A stretch of DNA of 5,945 nucleotides from Alphaproteobacteria bacterium (GTDB lineage: Bacteria; Pseudomonadota; Alphaproteobacteria; Micavibrionales; Micavibrionaceae). The translations under genes were made by a program, and so were the position numbers. Under the pieces are notes generated by a model that saw only the letters and a program-made list of their open reading frames with translations, was not told the origin of the DNA and made no database searches. Where the stretch lies: assembly GCA_021776015.1 (NCBI GenBank), contig JAJFGT010000214.1:1-5945 (forward strand), given 5' to 3'. Shown piece by piece: positions 1 through 5,031 of this stretch (the first letter of the stretch is position 1; each line of letters opens with the position of its first letter).

Positions 1-37
1 CTTCATCAGGTGCTAAGGATTGTTGAACATATAACAT
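1..37 (-). CDS. N-terminal start of an unidentified protein (partial, runs off the left edge)
   Basis: Only the first twelve codons are visible, reading MLYVQQSLAPDE. An ATG at 37-35 is preceded on the minus strand by AGGAG (50-46) with an 8-nt spacer, one of the best ribosome binding sites in the window, so a real start is likely. The gene lies 77 nt downstream of pfkA on the same strand and could be co-transcribed if the hairpin at 59-79 does not stop transcription. The short pattern of aromatic, Val, Leu, Pro, Glu faintly recalls the N-terminus of small bacterial PH-domain (bPH2) membrane proteins, but twelve residues cannot decide it. Confidence 0.55.
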   Translation of the reverse strand, partial: MLYVQQSLAPDE

Positions 38-58
38 TTAGAGGTCTCCTAATTTTTA

Positions 59-79
59 CAAAAGCCCGGCAGAGCTTCT
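59..79 (-). terminator. Possible rho-independent terminator after pfkA
   Basis: On the minus strand the RNA can form AAGCUC-UGCC-GGGCUU, a 6-bp stem (arms 77-72 and 67-62, one G-U pair, 4-nt loop). The 3' arm runs into a short U tract, so the element reads GGGCUUUUGU. It lies 36 nt past the pfkA stop and just before the ribosome binding site of the next minus-strand gene. The U tract is short, so read-through is plausible and it may only attenuate. Confidence 0.42.
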
Positions 80-114
80 TTAAGTTGTTATTCGTACAAG
101 ATGCCTACGCTACA

Positions 115-1212
115 TCATTTATACTTATCATCCAGATCACCAAAAGAAATCCCTAAGGCTCTAGCTGTATGTACAAGACTATCATCAAAACTAACATCTT
201 GATATGTCGCAATTGCTTCTTTAAGTGGAACATCCACAACAGAACGATTCTTCCATGCTACCATTCTGTCGTATTTTCCTTCAGCAATCAAATCGACCGC
301 ATGCACACCAAAAGCAGCAGCCATGAGTCGATCATTATAGGTTGGTGGACTCCCTCTTTGAACATGCCCCAAGACTGTTACTCGTGTCTCCGAACCTGTT
401 GCCTCTGAAATTTTTTCTCCAATATAGTGTCCAATTCCTCCATATCGTTTTCGTCCTTCAGCAAGAGCTGTGTGACGACTCTCACCTTCAAGGGTTTTTA
501 CTGCCTCAGAGACAATGACAAGGGCAAAATTGCGCCCCCCCTCTTGCATAATATTTTTAATTTTTTGATTTAAATGGTCCAAAGAATATTGAATTTCAGG
601 GATTAAGATTACATCTACTCCTCCTGCAATTCCTGCTGCCAAGGCAATGTGTCCTGCATCTCGTCCCATCACTTCTAAAACCATAACACGATCGTGACTT
701 GCCGCTGTTGGTTGTAAGCGATCGAGCGCTTCTGTTGCAACAGACACTGCTGTATCAAACCCCACAGAAACTTCTGTACACGCAATGTCATTATCAATTG
801 TTTTGGGGACTCCAACCATATTAATTCCCCCCTGTTTTGCCAGTTTCCGTAAAATGGAAAGACTTCCATCTCCCCCAATGGCAACAATAGCATCTAGTTC
901 CATTTTTTTTAAATTATCAATAATCTCGTTTGAACGATCTTTAGTTGTTCCATCAGGCATAGGAAATGCAAAAGGATTCCCTTTATTTGTTGTCCCAAGA
1001 ATTGTTCCGCCCATACGCATAACATTGACATCACAATCTTTGGGTTCAAGCTTTCTATAAAGAGGCTCATCTTGTAACAAACCATGTGTTCCATCCAAGA
1101 TCCCATAAGCTTCCCATCCCAAAAGATGTGCACGATAAACAGCGGCTCTAATCACAGCATTTAAGCCCGCACAATCGCCACCACTTGTCAAAATACCTAT
1201 TTTTTTGCTCAT
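115..1212 (-). CDS. pfkA: 6-phosphofructokinase
   Basis: Cytoplasmic glycolytic enzyme that phosphorylates fructose 6-phosphate to fructose 1,6-bisphosphate. The chosen ATG gives 365 residues, normal or slightly long for the family. Signatures in order: TSGGDCAGLNA (9-19, nucleotide-site loop), GGDGS (113-117), PKTIDND (136-142, with catalytic Asp140), MGR (182-184), PE (205-206) and GHVQRGSPPTYNDR (282-295, sugar-phosphate site). Phosphoryl-donor residues are mixed: Gly116 is the ATP-type residue (E. coli Gly104), while Lys137 (E. coli Gly124) is the PPi-type residue. This combination is known from ATP-using 'group III' PFKs such as actinobacterial ones, so ATP use is favoured but PPi use is not excluded. 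An in-frame GTG two codons upstream (1218-1216) is the alternative start. AGAGG (1227-1223) lies 10 nt from the ATG but only 4 nt from the GTG, so the ATG is preferred. Transcribed divergently from DUF465-purE. Confidence 0.96.
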   Translation of the reverse strand: MSKKIGILTSGGDCAGLNAVIRAAVYRAHLLGWEAYGILDGTHGLLQDEPLYRKLEPKDCDVNVMRMGGTILGTTNKGNPFAFPMPDGTTKDRSNEIIDNLKKMELDAIVAIGGDGSLSILRKLAKQGGINMVGVPKTIDNDIACTEVSVGFDTAVSVATEALDRLQPTAASHDRVMVLEVMGRDAGHIALAAGIAGGVDVILIPEIQYSLDHLNQKIKNIMQEGGRNFALVIVSEAVKTLEGESRHTALAEGRKRYGGIGHYIGEKISEATGSETRVTVLGHVQRGSPPTYNDRLMAAAFGVHAVDLIAEGKYDRMVAWKNRSVVDVPLKEAIATYQDVSFDDSLVHTARALGISFGDLDDKYK

Positions 1213-1246
1213 AAACACGAAACCTCTTAAAAAATCATCATAAATC

Positions 1247-1255
1247 TGTTATACT
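1247..1255 (+). promoter_or_regulatory. Candidate extended -10 promoter for DUF465-purE
   Basis: TGTTATACT reads as an extended -10 element (TG, one base, then TATACT). No convincing -35 lies 16-18 nt upstream, which is common for extended -10 promoters. The predicted start is near 1262, giving a leader of about 50 nt before the DUF465 ATG. It is the best plus-strand candidate in the gap. Confidence 0.38.
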
Positions 1256-1259
1256 ATTT

Positions 1260-1277
1260 ATCTTCGAACACGAAGGT
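1260..1277. repeat. Inverted repeat in the pfkA/purE divergent region
   Basis: AUCUUCG-AACA-CGAAGGU forms a 7-bp stem (1260-1266 with 1271-1277, one U-G pair) and a 4-nt loop. It sits at the predicted plus-strand transcription start and would also fall inside the pfkA leader. It could be a 5'-end mRNA hairpin or a protein-binding dyad; the sequence alone does not say which. Confidence 0.4.
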
Positions 1278-1296
1278 AAATGCAACATATTAAAGA

Positions 1297-1302
1297 ATTA
1301 TA
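1297..1302 (-). promoter_or_regulatory. Candidate -10 element of the pfkA promoter
   Basis: A perfect TATAAT reads on the minus strand, 85 nt upstream of the pfkA ATG. No clear -35 lies at the expected spacing, which would fall inside the first codons of DUF465. A second, weaker possibility is TTGCAT (1285-1280) with GATAAA (1262-1257) at a 17-nt spacing. Confidence 0.3.
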
Positions 1303-1312
1303 GACAATATTT

Positions 1313-1513
1313 ATGGAAGATGAAGACGCTCTCCGTGAGAAGCTAGCAGAATTAATACTCGAACATAAGGGACTTGATGATATGATCAGTCGCTTGGTCG
1401 AGATGCCTGTGATTGACGTTCTTCAACTTCAAAGACTTAAGAAAAGAAAGCTTCAACTTAAAGATATGGTAGAGAAAATTGAGAGTGATCTCTTACCTGA
1501 TATCATTGCTTAA
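1313..1513 (+). CDS. DUF465 / YdcH-family small protein
   Basis: A 66-residue protein of the DUF465 (YdcH) family, whose function is unknown. Family features seen are LREKLAELILEHKGLDD (7-23), a Pro-x-x-Asp turn (32-35), the strongly conserved LQRLKKRKLQLKD (39-51) and the typical ending LLPDIIA (60-66). The protein is nearly all charged helix, consistent with a two-helix coiled-coil hairpin, and has no signal peptide or membrane segment. An in-frame stop at 1301 and no other ATG fix the start, although the upstream Shine-Dalgarno match is poor. The stop is 3 nt from the purE ATG, so the two are co-transcribed and probably translationally coupled. DUF465 genes beside purE are a recurring alphaproteobacterial arrangement. 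Confidence 0.93.
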   Translation: MEDEDALREKLAELILEHKGLDDMISRLVEMPVIDVLQLQRLKKRKLQLKDMVEKIESDLLPDIIA

Positions 1514-1516
1514 ATC

Positions 1517-2017
1517 ATGACAATACATAAAACAGACAAAAACCCACTTGTAGGCGTTATCATGGGATCTCAATCTGATTGGGAGACAATGGAAAAAACA
1601 CACACCCTTTTGGAAGAACTTAATATTTCTCATGAATGTAAGATTATTTCTGCACATCGCACACCAGATCGTATGGTTGAGTATGCAAAATCTGCACGCA
1701 CTAGAGGCCTTAAAGTCATTATTGCAGGGGCTGGCGGTGCCGCACACCTCCCTGGAATGGTTGCAAGCATGACGAACCTCCCCGTCTTGGGTGTTCCTAT
1801 AAAAAGTAAAGCTCTTAAAGGGCTTGATAGTCTTTTATCTATTGTTCAAATGCCGGCAGGTGTTCCTGTTGGAACTGTGGCAATTGGAGAGGCCGGCGCA
1901 AAAAATGCAGCGCTCCTCGCCGCCTCTATTTTAAGCCTTGAAAATGAAGATACCTGTACAAGACTTGATGCTTTTCGTGCACAACAAACTGATTCAGTTA
2001 AAGAGTCTCCAGAATAA
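1517..2017 (+). CDS. purE: N5-carboxyaminoimidazole ribonucleotide mutase (class I PurE)
   Basis: Converts N5-CAIR to CAIR in de novo purine synthesis, in the cytoplasm. The 166-residue length is normal for class I PurE. Visible signatures are MGSQSDW (16-22, phosphate and base binding), SAHRTP (45-50, with catalytic His47), [12 protein letters not shown] (70-81) and the [16 protein letters not shown] stretch near residue 115. The E. coli enzyme matches closely across its length, including the Ala- and Leu-rich C-terminal helix. Class I enzymes depend on PurK, which makes N5-CAIR from AIR, ATP and bicarbonate. purK usually follows purE but is not present here. The start lacks a recognisable Shine-Dalgarno sequence and lies 3 nt after the DUF465 stop, which suggests translational coupling. 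The tail after residue 157 ([10 protein letters not shown]) is hydrophilic, as in relatives. Confidence 0.98.
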   Translation: MTIHKTDKNPLVGVIMGSQSDWETMEKTHTLLEELNISHECKIISAHRTPDRMVEYAKSARTRGLKVIIAGAGGAAHLPGMVASMTNLPVLGVPIKSKALKGLDSLLSIVQMPAGVPVGTVAIGEAGAKNAALLAASILSLENEDTCTRLDAFRAQQTDSVKESPE

Positions 2018-2039
2018 AAAATACATCTATATGTTTTTC
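2016..2039. terminator. Weak bidirectional terminator between convergent genes
   Basis: In the 34-bp gap between purE and the convergent HExxH gene, ACAT-CTAT-ATGT (2023-2034) forms a 4-bp stem flanked by A and T runs. Each strand therefore reads a hairpin followed by U's: five U's on plus, six on minus after one A. The stem is AU-rich and short, so termination would be inefficient. The support is mostly its position between convergent genes. Confidence 0.3.
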
Positions 2040-2051
2040 TTACTTCCGTTT

Positions 2052-3827
2052 TTACACAAGGATGTAATTAGGGTTTCTCTCTGATTTTTTAGCTTTCTTC
2101 GATTCCATTGAAATTGAAACATCTATATCTTGTACTATATTTCGTAGATTCTGATATACAGTATCGACATGCTCCATACGGCTGTCGGAAATTAATTCAT
2201 AGCCCACTGATTTTTTAAATAAATACATAGCCTGATTACTTCCATTTTTAAGAGCACTCAACCTTTCAAGATCAGATAGTTTATCATCACTTGAAATATC
2301 AAAATGTTTATTCATTTCTTTTACATGTTCTTTGAAACCTTCTTGCCACTTTGGATCTTTTAACCCTATATTTATATCTTCTTCCAAAACTTTGTGTACA
2401 GATCTAATCAAATCCTTTGATTCAGTGAATGCATTCAAAGGGGATTGATAATGTTTTATTTTATCAAGAGTTTCTAATGTTGCTGAGGCTATGATTTTTT
2501 CAAGTTTATACGCATGCCGTTCTCTTAGTTGCTGACAATAATCGTCTTCGCTATCAGCTAATTTATAATATTTTCCCCCTCTTTTTCCAGTAAACCCCAT
2601 ATCTGCATTTGTATTAAAAGATGCTAAGAGACCCAGAGATTCTATATTTTTCTGTAAATAGGGCTGTCCAATTTGAACATTATTTAGATCAGCCTGTTCT
2701 TTAAATTCATTATTTAAAGATAAAATAGAAAGATCCTCTAAACCATGTACAAATTCATGGCCTAATGCCTCTAAAAACTCAGGAAAATTATCAAATGCAC
2801 AGTCTGAAGAGAGGTTTATTCTTCCTAAGGGGTGTTGAAAACATTCTATTCTTTCTTCACTCCATGGAACCTGTGATGCCACACCTCCCATGTTGTCCTT
2901 ATACTCCACAGAAGGTGGAGGGAAAACGGCATAACTCTTAGAAAGTAAATCAAGATATTTTTGAGCAAATACTAGCTTTTCCGACTTACTTAGCTCAGGA
3001 AAATGCGTTTGGGTCTCTAAAAGTTCATCAGCTAAAGACAAGTCAGAAGTAATAATACCCTGTAAGGATTTTTTAGCATCTCTGTGTATAGTAAATAAAC
3101 TTTGAGGTAGAGGAGTCTTTAAATTTATGTCTTTCAGTGCCTGATCATTCAGTGAATACTGTGATGCAAATTCTAAAATAGGTAAAAACTTAGCATCTGA
3201 CTGTATGCTACTCTTATCTTTTTCAAGAATTTTTATTTTTTTTTGAACATAAGACGAAACCAACTCTTGTGTAAGACGTCTAAATCTATTCTCCATAGGA
3301 TAGTATTCACTATCCATAAAATCATCTCTTATGGATCCAGCACTCATAACAACAGTATGGGGATTATTTAGTTCCTGGCAGGCCGCTTCAATCAAAGACT
3401 CTTCAGCCCCTATCATTTTTAGAGACACAATAAGATCCACAACAGATTTGTCATACATTTCTTTTAATATGTCTGACAATACATCGGGATCTTCTTTGTG
3501 AATATGTTGGATAGCATCTAATAATTTTTTTCCTTCTACCTTCGCAAATGACAGAGATGTTCGTTCGAGTATTTTATTAGGATCATCTCCAAGTATATCT
3601 CGAACTTTATACGTTATTTTTCCATTCGAAATTTTTGGAAGAGGTCGGTTGATCATAGAATCAATATCTTGGCTTGAGAGAGATCCTAAAGTATCTAGTA
3701 TTGGCCAGTATTTTTCTGATTTTCCCGCATGAAGATCGTATAATTTAGACATAACTACAGGTCTTTCTTCCCCTTCTAAAGAAGAAAGATTAAAACGGTC
3801 ATGTGTTGTATCCAATGATCCTGTCAT
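2052..3827 (-). CDS. Unrecognised protein with HExxH zinc-metalloprotease signature
   Basis: I do not recognise this protein; no family name is justified. From the chosen ATG it has 591 residues. It is hydrophilic and rich in Lys, Glu, Ser and Leu, with no signal peptide or membrane segment. The notable motif is EALGHEFVHGLED, with HEFVH at residues 357-361, a classic zinc-site HExxH. A possible third ligand lies in the helix RERHAYKLE (Glu436, 75 residues on), as in gluzincin-type proteases; this is inference. The N-terminal half is helical with no motif I can name, and the C-terminus is basic (KKAKKSERNPN). A longer TTG start (3866) would add 13 residues but has no Shine-Dalgarno, so the ATG at 3827 (weak GATGGG upstream) is preferred. 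It is lower in GC than purE by eye, convergent with purE and divergent from the next gene, so it stands alone. It could be a secreted effector or toxin-like protease, or a phage-derived gene. Confidence 0.85.
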   Translation of the reverse strand: MTGSLDTTHDRFNLSSLEGEERPVVMSKLYDLHAGKSEKYWPILDTLGSLSSQDIDSMINRPLPKISNGKITYKVRDILGDDPNKILERTSLSFAKVEGKKLLDAIQHIHKEDPDVLSDILKEMYDKSVVDLIVSLKMIGAEESLIEAACQELNNPHTVVMSAGSIRDDFMDSEYYPMENRFRRLTQELVSSYVQKKIKILEKDKSSIQSDAKFLPILEFASQYSLNDQALKDINLKTPLPQSLFTIHRDAKKSLQGIITSDLSLADELLETQTHFPELSKSEKLVFAQKYLDLLSKSYAVFPPPSVEYKDNMGGVASQVPWSEERIECFQHPLGRINLSSDCAFDNFPEFLEALGHEFVHGLEDLSILSLNNEFKEQADLNNVQIGQPYLQKNIESLGLLASFNTNADMGFTGKRGGKYYKLADSEDDYCQQLRERHAYKLEKIIASATLETLDKIKHYQSPLNAFTESKDLIRSVHKVLEEDINIGLKDPKWQEGFKEHVKEMNKHFDISSDDKLSDLERLSALKNGSNQAMYLFKKSVGYELISDSRMEHVDTVYQNLRNIVQDIDVSISMESKKAKKSERNPNYILV

Positions 3828-3849
3828 AATCCCATCTTTATGGTAGAAT
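3821..3849 (+). promoter_or_regulatory. Candidate promoter for the substrate-binding protein gene
   Basis: CTGTCA (3821-3826, 4 of 6 matches to TTGACA) and TAGAAT (3844-3849, 5 of 6 to TATAAT) are separated by exactly 17 nt. This predicts a start near 3856 and a leader of about 43 nt. The -35 overlaps the start codon of the divergent HExxH gene, so the two promoters would be close or overlapping. Confidence 0.4.
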
Positions 3850-3898
3850 ATTACTGTAAAGATCAAGTTAAAAAAACACTATTCTGTAAAAACAATAT

Positions 3899-4765
3899 AT
3901 GTCACATCTTATATTTGGGCTAACCCCTGCACTTTCTTTTATTCCTTATGTTGCAAAGGAGAAATACGTCTTTAAAGATCATAATCTAGAGATGGATTTC
4001 AGAACTTTTTTAACAGGTAAGAAAACAACGCAGGCTCTTCAAAAAGGGTGGGTTGATGTTGGTAACATTATTGATATTAATATTGCGACCCTTGCCCTAG
4101 AAAAAAAGCCTAAAATTAAACTTCTTGCCTGTACACAAATCCATGAAGACGGACAAATTATTGCCCGAGGAGATTCCCATATAAAAGAACCTTCTGACCT
4201 CATGGGAAAACGCCTAGGTTATATGCCTCATACATCGTCTCATATATTTATTGAATATTTTGCTCGCCACTATGGTCTCAATTTGAAAACTGTTGAACTT
4301 ATCCCTGTCAGAACAGATCAAATGGGGAAAGAACTCCTCCTTGGAAATATTGATGCTTGTAGTATTTGGGAGCCTCACTCTGCCCATATTCGCCTTACAG
4401 CCGCTCAAGAAAACATCCCTCTTACACGCCTTCTCAATACAGGTTTCTTTAAATTTTATGTAATGCTCGGTGCCTCTGAAAAAATAATCAAAAAGAAAAC
4501 AGATGATATTCATGTCATTTTAAAGGCTTTGGACCAAACTGTAGAATTTGCAGAGGCTCACCCAAAAGAAGCCGCACAAATCCTTGCCAAAATAATGAAA
4601 CTCCCTTTAAACATATTTGAACAACTTCAAACAAATACATCCTTCAAAGTTATCCCTATTCCAGATGATTTTTGGACACAAGTTGAGATGCAGCTCCACT
4701 GGATTTCTCCATCTACACAAGTAAATTATGAAAAATATATTGACAAATTGACATTTTTTAAATAG
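3899..4765 (+). CDS. NMT1/THI5-like substrate-binding protein without signal peptide
   Basis: A 288-residue protein with the fold signatures of the NMT1/THI5-like (SsuA/TauA/ThiY-type) periplasmic binding proteins. It opens with the first strand-helix GLTPALSFIPYVAKEK (7-22). Next come the DLMGKRLGYMPHTSSH region (100-115, ligand-cleft loop) and LLLGNIDACSIWEPHSA (146-162, the usual 'G-x-IDA ... EP' element). Normal members capture sulfonates, nitrate or pyrimidine precursors for an ABC importer. Here the mature domain begins at residue 4, and an in-frame stop at 3887 excludes an upstream leader, so the protein should stay in the cytoplasm. No permease or ATPase gene is adjacent. Cytoplasmic THI5-type proteins make the thiamine pyrimidine HMP-P, but the Cys-rich CCCFC motif of those enzymes is absent. 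The substrate is therefore unknown. The start has no clear Shine-Dalgarno sequence. Confidence 0.9.
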   Translation: MSHLIFGLTPALSFIPYVAKEKYVFKDHNLEMDFRTFLTGKKTTQALQKGWVDVGNIIDINIATLALEKKPKIKLLACTQIHEDGQIIARGDSHIKEPSDLMGKRLGYMPHTSSHIFIEYFARHYGLNLKTVELIPVRTDQMGKELLLGNIDACSIWEPHSAHIRLTAAQENIPLTRLLNTGFFKFYVMLGASEKIIKKKTDDIHVILKALDQTVEFAEAHPKEAAQILAKIMKLPLNIFEQLQTNTSFKVIPIPDDFWTQVEMQLHWISPSTQVNYEKYIDKLTFFK

Positions 4766-4776
4766 ATTTGTATTGT
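4748..4776 (+). promoter_or_regulatory. Candidate promoter for the structured yhhQ leader
   Basis: A perfect TTGACA (4748-4753) is followed after 17 nt by TATTGT (4771-4776, 4 of 6). This predicts an RNA start near 4783, only 4 nt before the strong hairpin at 4787. A second TTGACA at 4740-4745 pairs at 17 nt with TAGATT (4763-4768) as an alternative. Both -35 boxes lie inside the last codons of the substrate-binding protein gene. Confidence 0.45.
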
Positions 4777-4786
4777 CTTGAACGAC

Positions 4787-4840
4787 AGAGGTCTTGGAGC
4801 TTTTCTTAAACAAGGATAGCAGAGACCTCTTAAAACTAAT
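4787..4840 (+). promoter_or_regulatory. Long 5' hairpin with A-rich tail, possible RNA aptamer
   Basis: The outer stem AGAGGUCU / AGACCUCU (4787-4794 with 4823-4830) has 8 perfect pairs. After a small internal loop (UGGA / AG), an inner stem (4799-4807 with 4812-4820) has 8 pairs and one U-U mismatch, capped by AAAC. The A-rich tail UAAAACUAA (4831-4839) follows directly, and its CUAA can pair with UUGG (4794-4797) to make a pseudoknot. No U tract follows, so this is not a terminator. The order 'AGAGG ... CCUCU, A-rich, CUAA' recalls preQ1-I riboswitches, but the inserted inner hairpin does not fit that consensus. Confidence 0.45.
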
Positions 4841-4846
4841 CGCTTA

Positions 4847-4862
4847 AAAGAGTTTACTCTTT
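4847..4862 (+). repeat. Perfect 6-bp hairpin in the yhhQ leader
   Basis: AAAGAG-UUUA-CUCUUU (4847-4852 with 4857-4862) forms a perfect stem with a tetraloop, 16 nt after the long hairpin. It is followed by CUGGAG rather than U's, so it is not a terminator. A further small hairpin, CAGG-UUUAG-CCUG, lies at 4894-4906 and competes with a 5-bp pairing of AAACC (4880-4884) and GGUUU (4896-4900). An 8-bp palindrome AGCGCGCT lies at 4867-4874. Confidence 0.4.
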
Positions 4863-4912
4863 CTGGAGCGCGCTGCGGGAAACCGAGCCATGACAGGTTT
4901 AGCCTGAAAGAT

Positions 4913-4936
4913 AAAATAATGTCTTATTTTTATAAT
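4913..4936 (+). promoter_or_regulatory. AU hairpin with T run, overlapping a TATAAT box
   Basis: AAAAUAA-UGUC-UUAUUUU (4913-4919 with 4924-4930) is a perfect 7-bp stem of A-U pairs only, running into U. It could end a short RNA starting near 4783 (about 150 nt), but it is thermodynamically weak. It is immediately followed by a perfect TATAAT (4931-4936), with no matching -35. If used as a promoter, that box would start RNA near 4943, right at the SD-switch region. Confidence 0.25.
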
Positions 4937-4940
4937 ACCC

Positions 4941-5026
4941 CTTATGGAGTCATCCTAGACTCTTGGGAAAAACTCCATTCTAAAATATATTACGTTCCTG
5001 TTAATACCTTCCAGACTTATGGAGGG
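4941..5026 (+). promoter_or_regulatory. Switch-like leader controlling the yhhQ ribosome binding site
   Basis: The nonamer CTTATGGAG occurs twice, at 4941-4949 and at 5016-5024, where it contains the Shine-Dalgarno sequence. Between them lies ACUCCAU (4972-4978). It pairs with the upstream copy (AUGGAGU, 4944-4950) in a hairpin with inner stem CCUAG / UUGGG, or with AUGGAG at the SD (5019-5024). Separately, CCUUCC (5007-5012) can pair with all six bases of the SD GGAGGG (5021-5026). GAGUC / GACUC (4947-4951 with 4958-4962) is a further exclusive alternative that would free ACUCCAU. This is an anti-SD and anti-anti-SD layout. Confidence 0.45.
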
Positions 5027-5031
5027 ATCTC

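Noticed and set aside
40..47. Octamer AGAGGTCT at 40-47 repeated at 4787-4794
   Set aside because: One 8-mer match is expected by chance at this length, and the left copy only overlaps a ribosome binding site.
169..408. Open frame on the plus strand inside pfkA
   Set aside because: It is antisense to a fully conserved gene, with unlikely composition and no ribosome binding site. The same holds for the other open frames inside pfkA (675-893, 785-1060, 909-1133).
1493..1747. Minus-strand open frame across the DUF465-purE junction
   Set aside because: It is antisense to two well-supported conserved genes.
4214..4513. Open minus-strand frame inside the substrate-binding protein gene, and another at 4607-4813
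   Set aside because: Both are shadows of the conserved plus-strand frame, with no family-like motif in the antisense proteins.
4787..4830. Long hairpin as a terminator of the substrate-binding protein gene
   Set aside because: No U tract follows it on either strand.
4783..4930. Possible 6S RNA, tmRNA, SRP RNA or RNase P RNA
   Set aside because: None of the conserved sequence blocks I know for these RNAs is present, and the ends do not form a long closing stem (only GACA/UGUC).
4947..4968. H-type pseudoknot from GAGUC/GACUC plus UCCUA/UGGGA
   Set aside because: The pairs match, but only one nucleotide (4963) would have to span a 5-bp stem, which is sterically unlikely. The plain alternative hairpins are kept instead.
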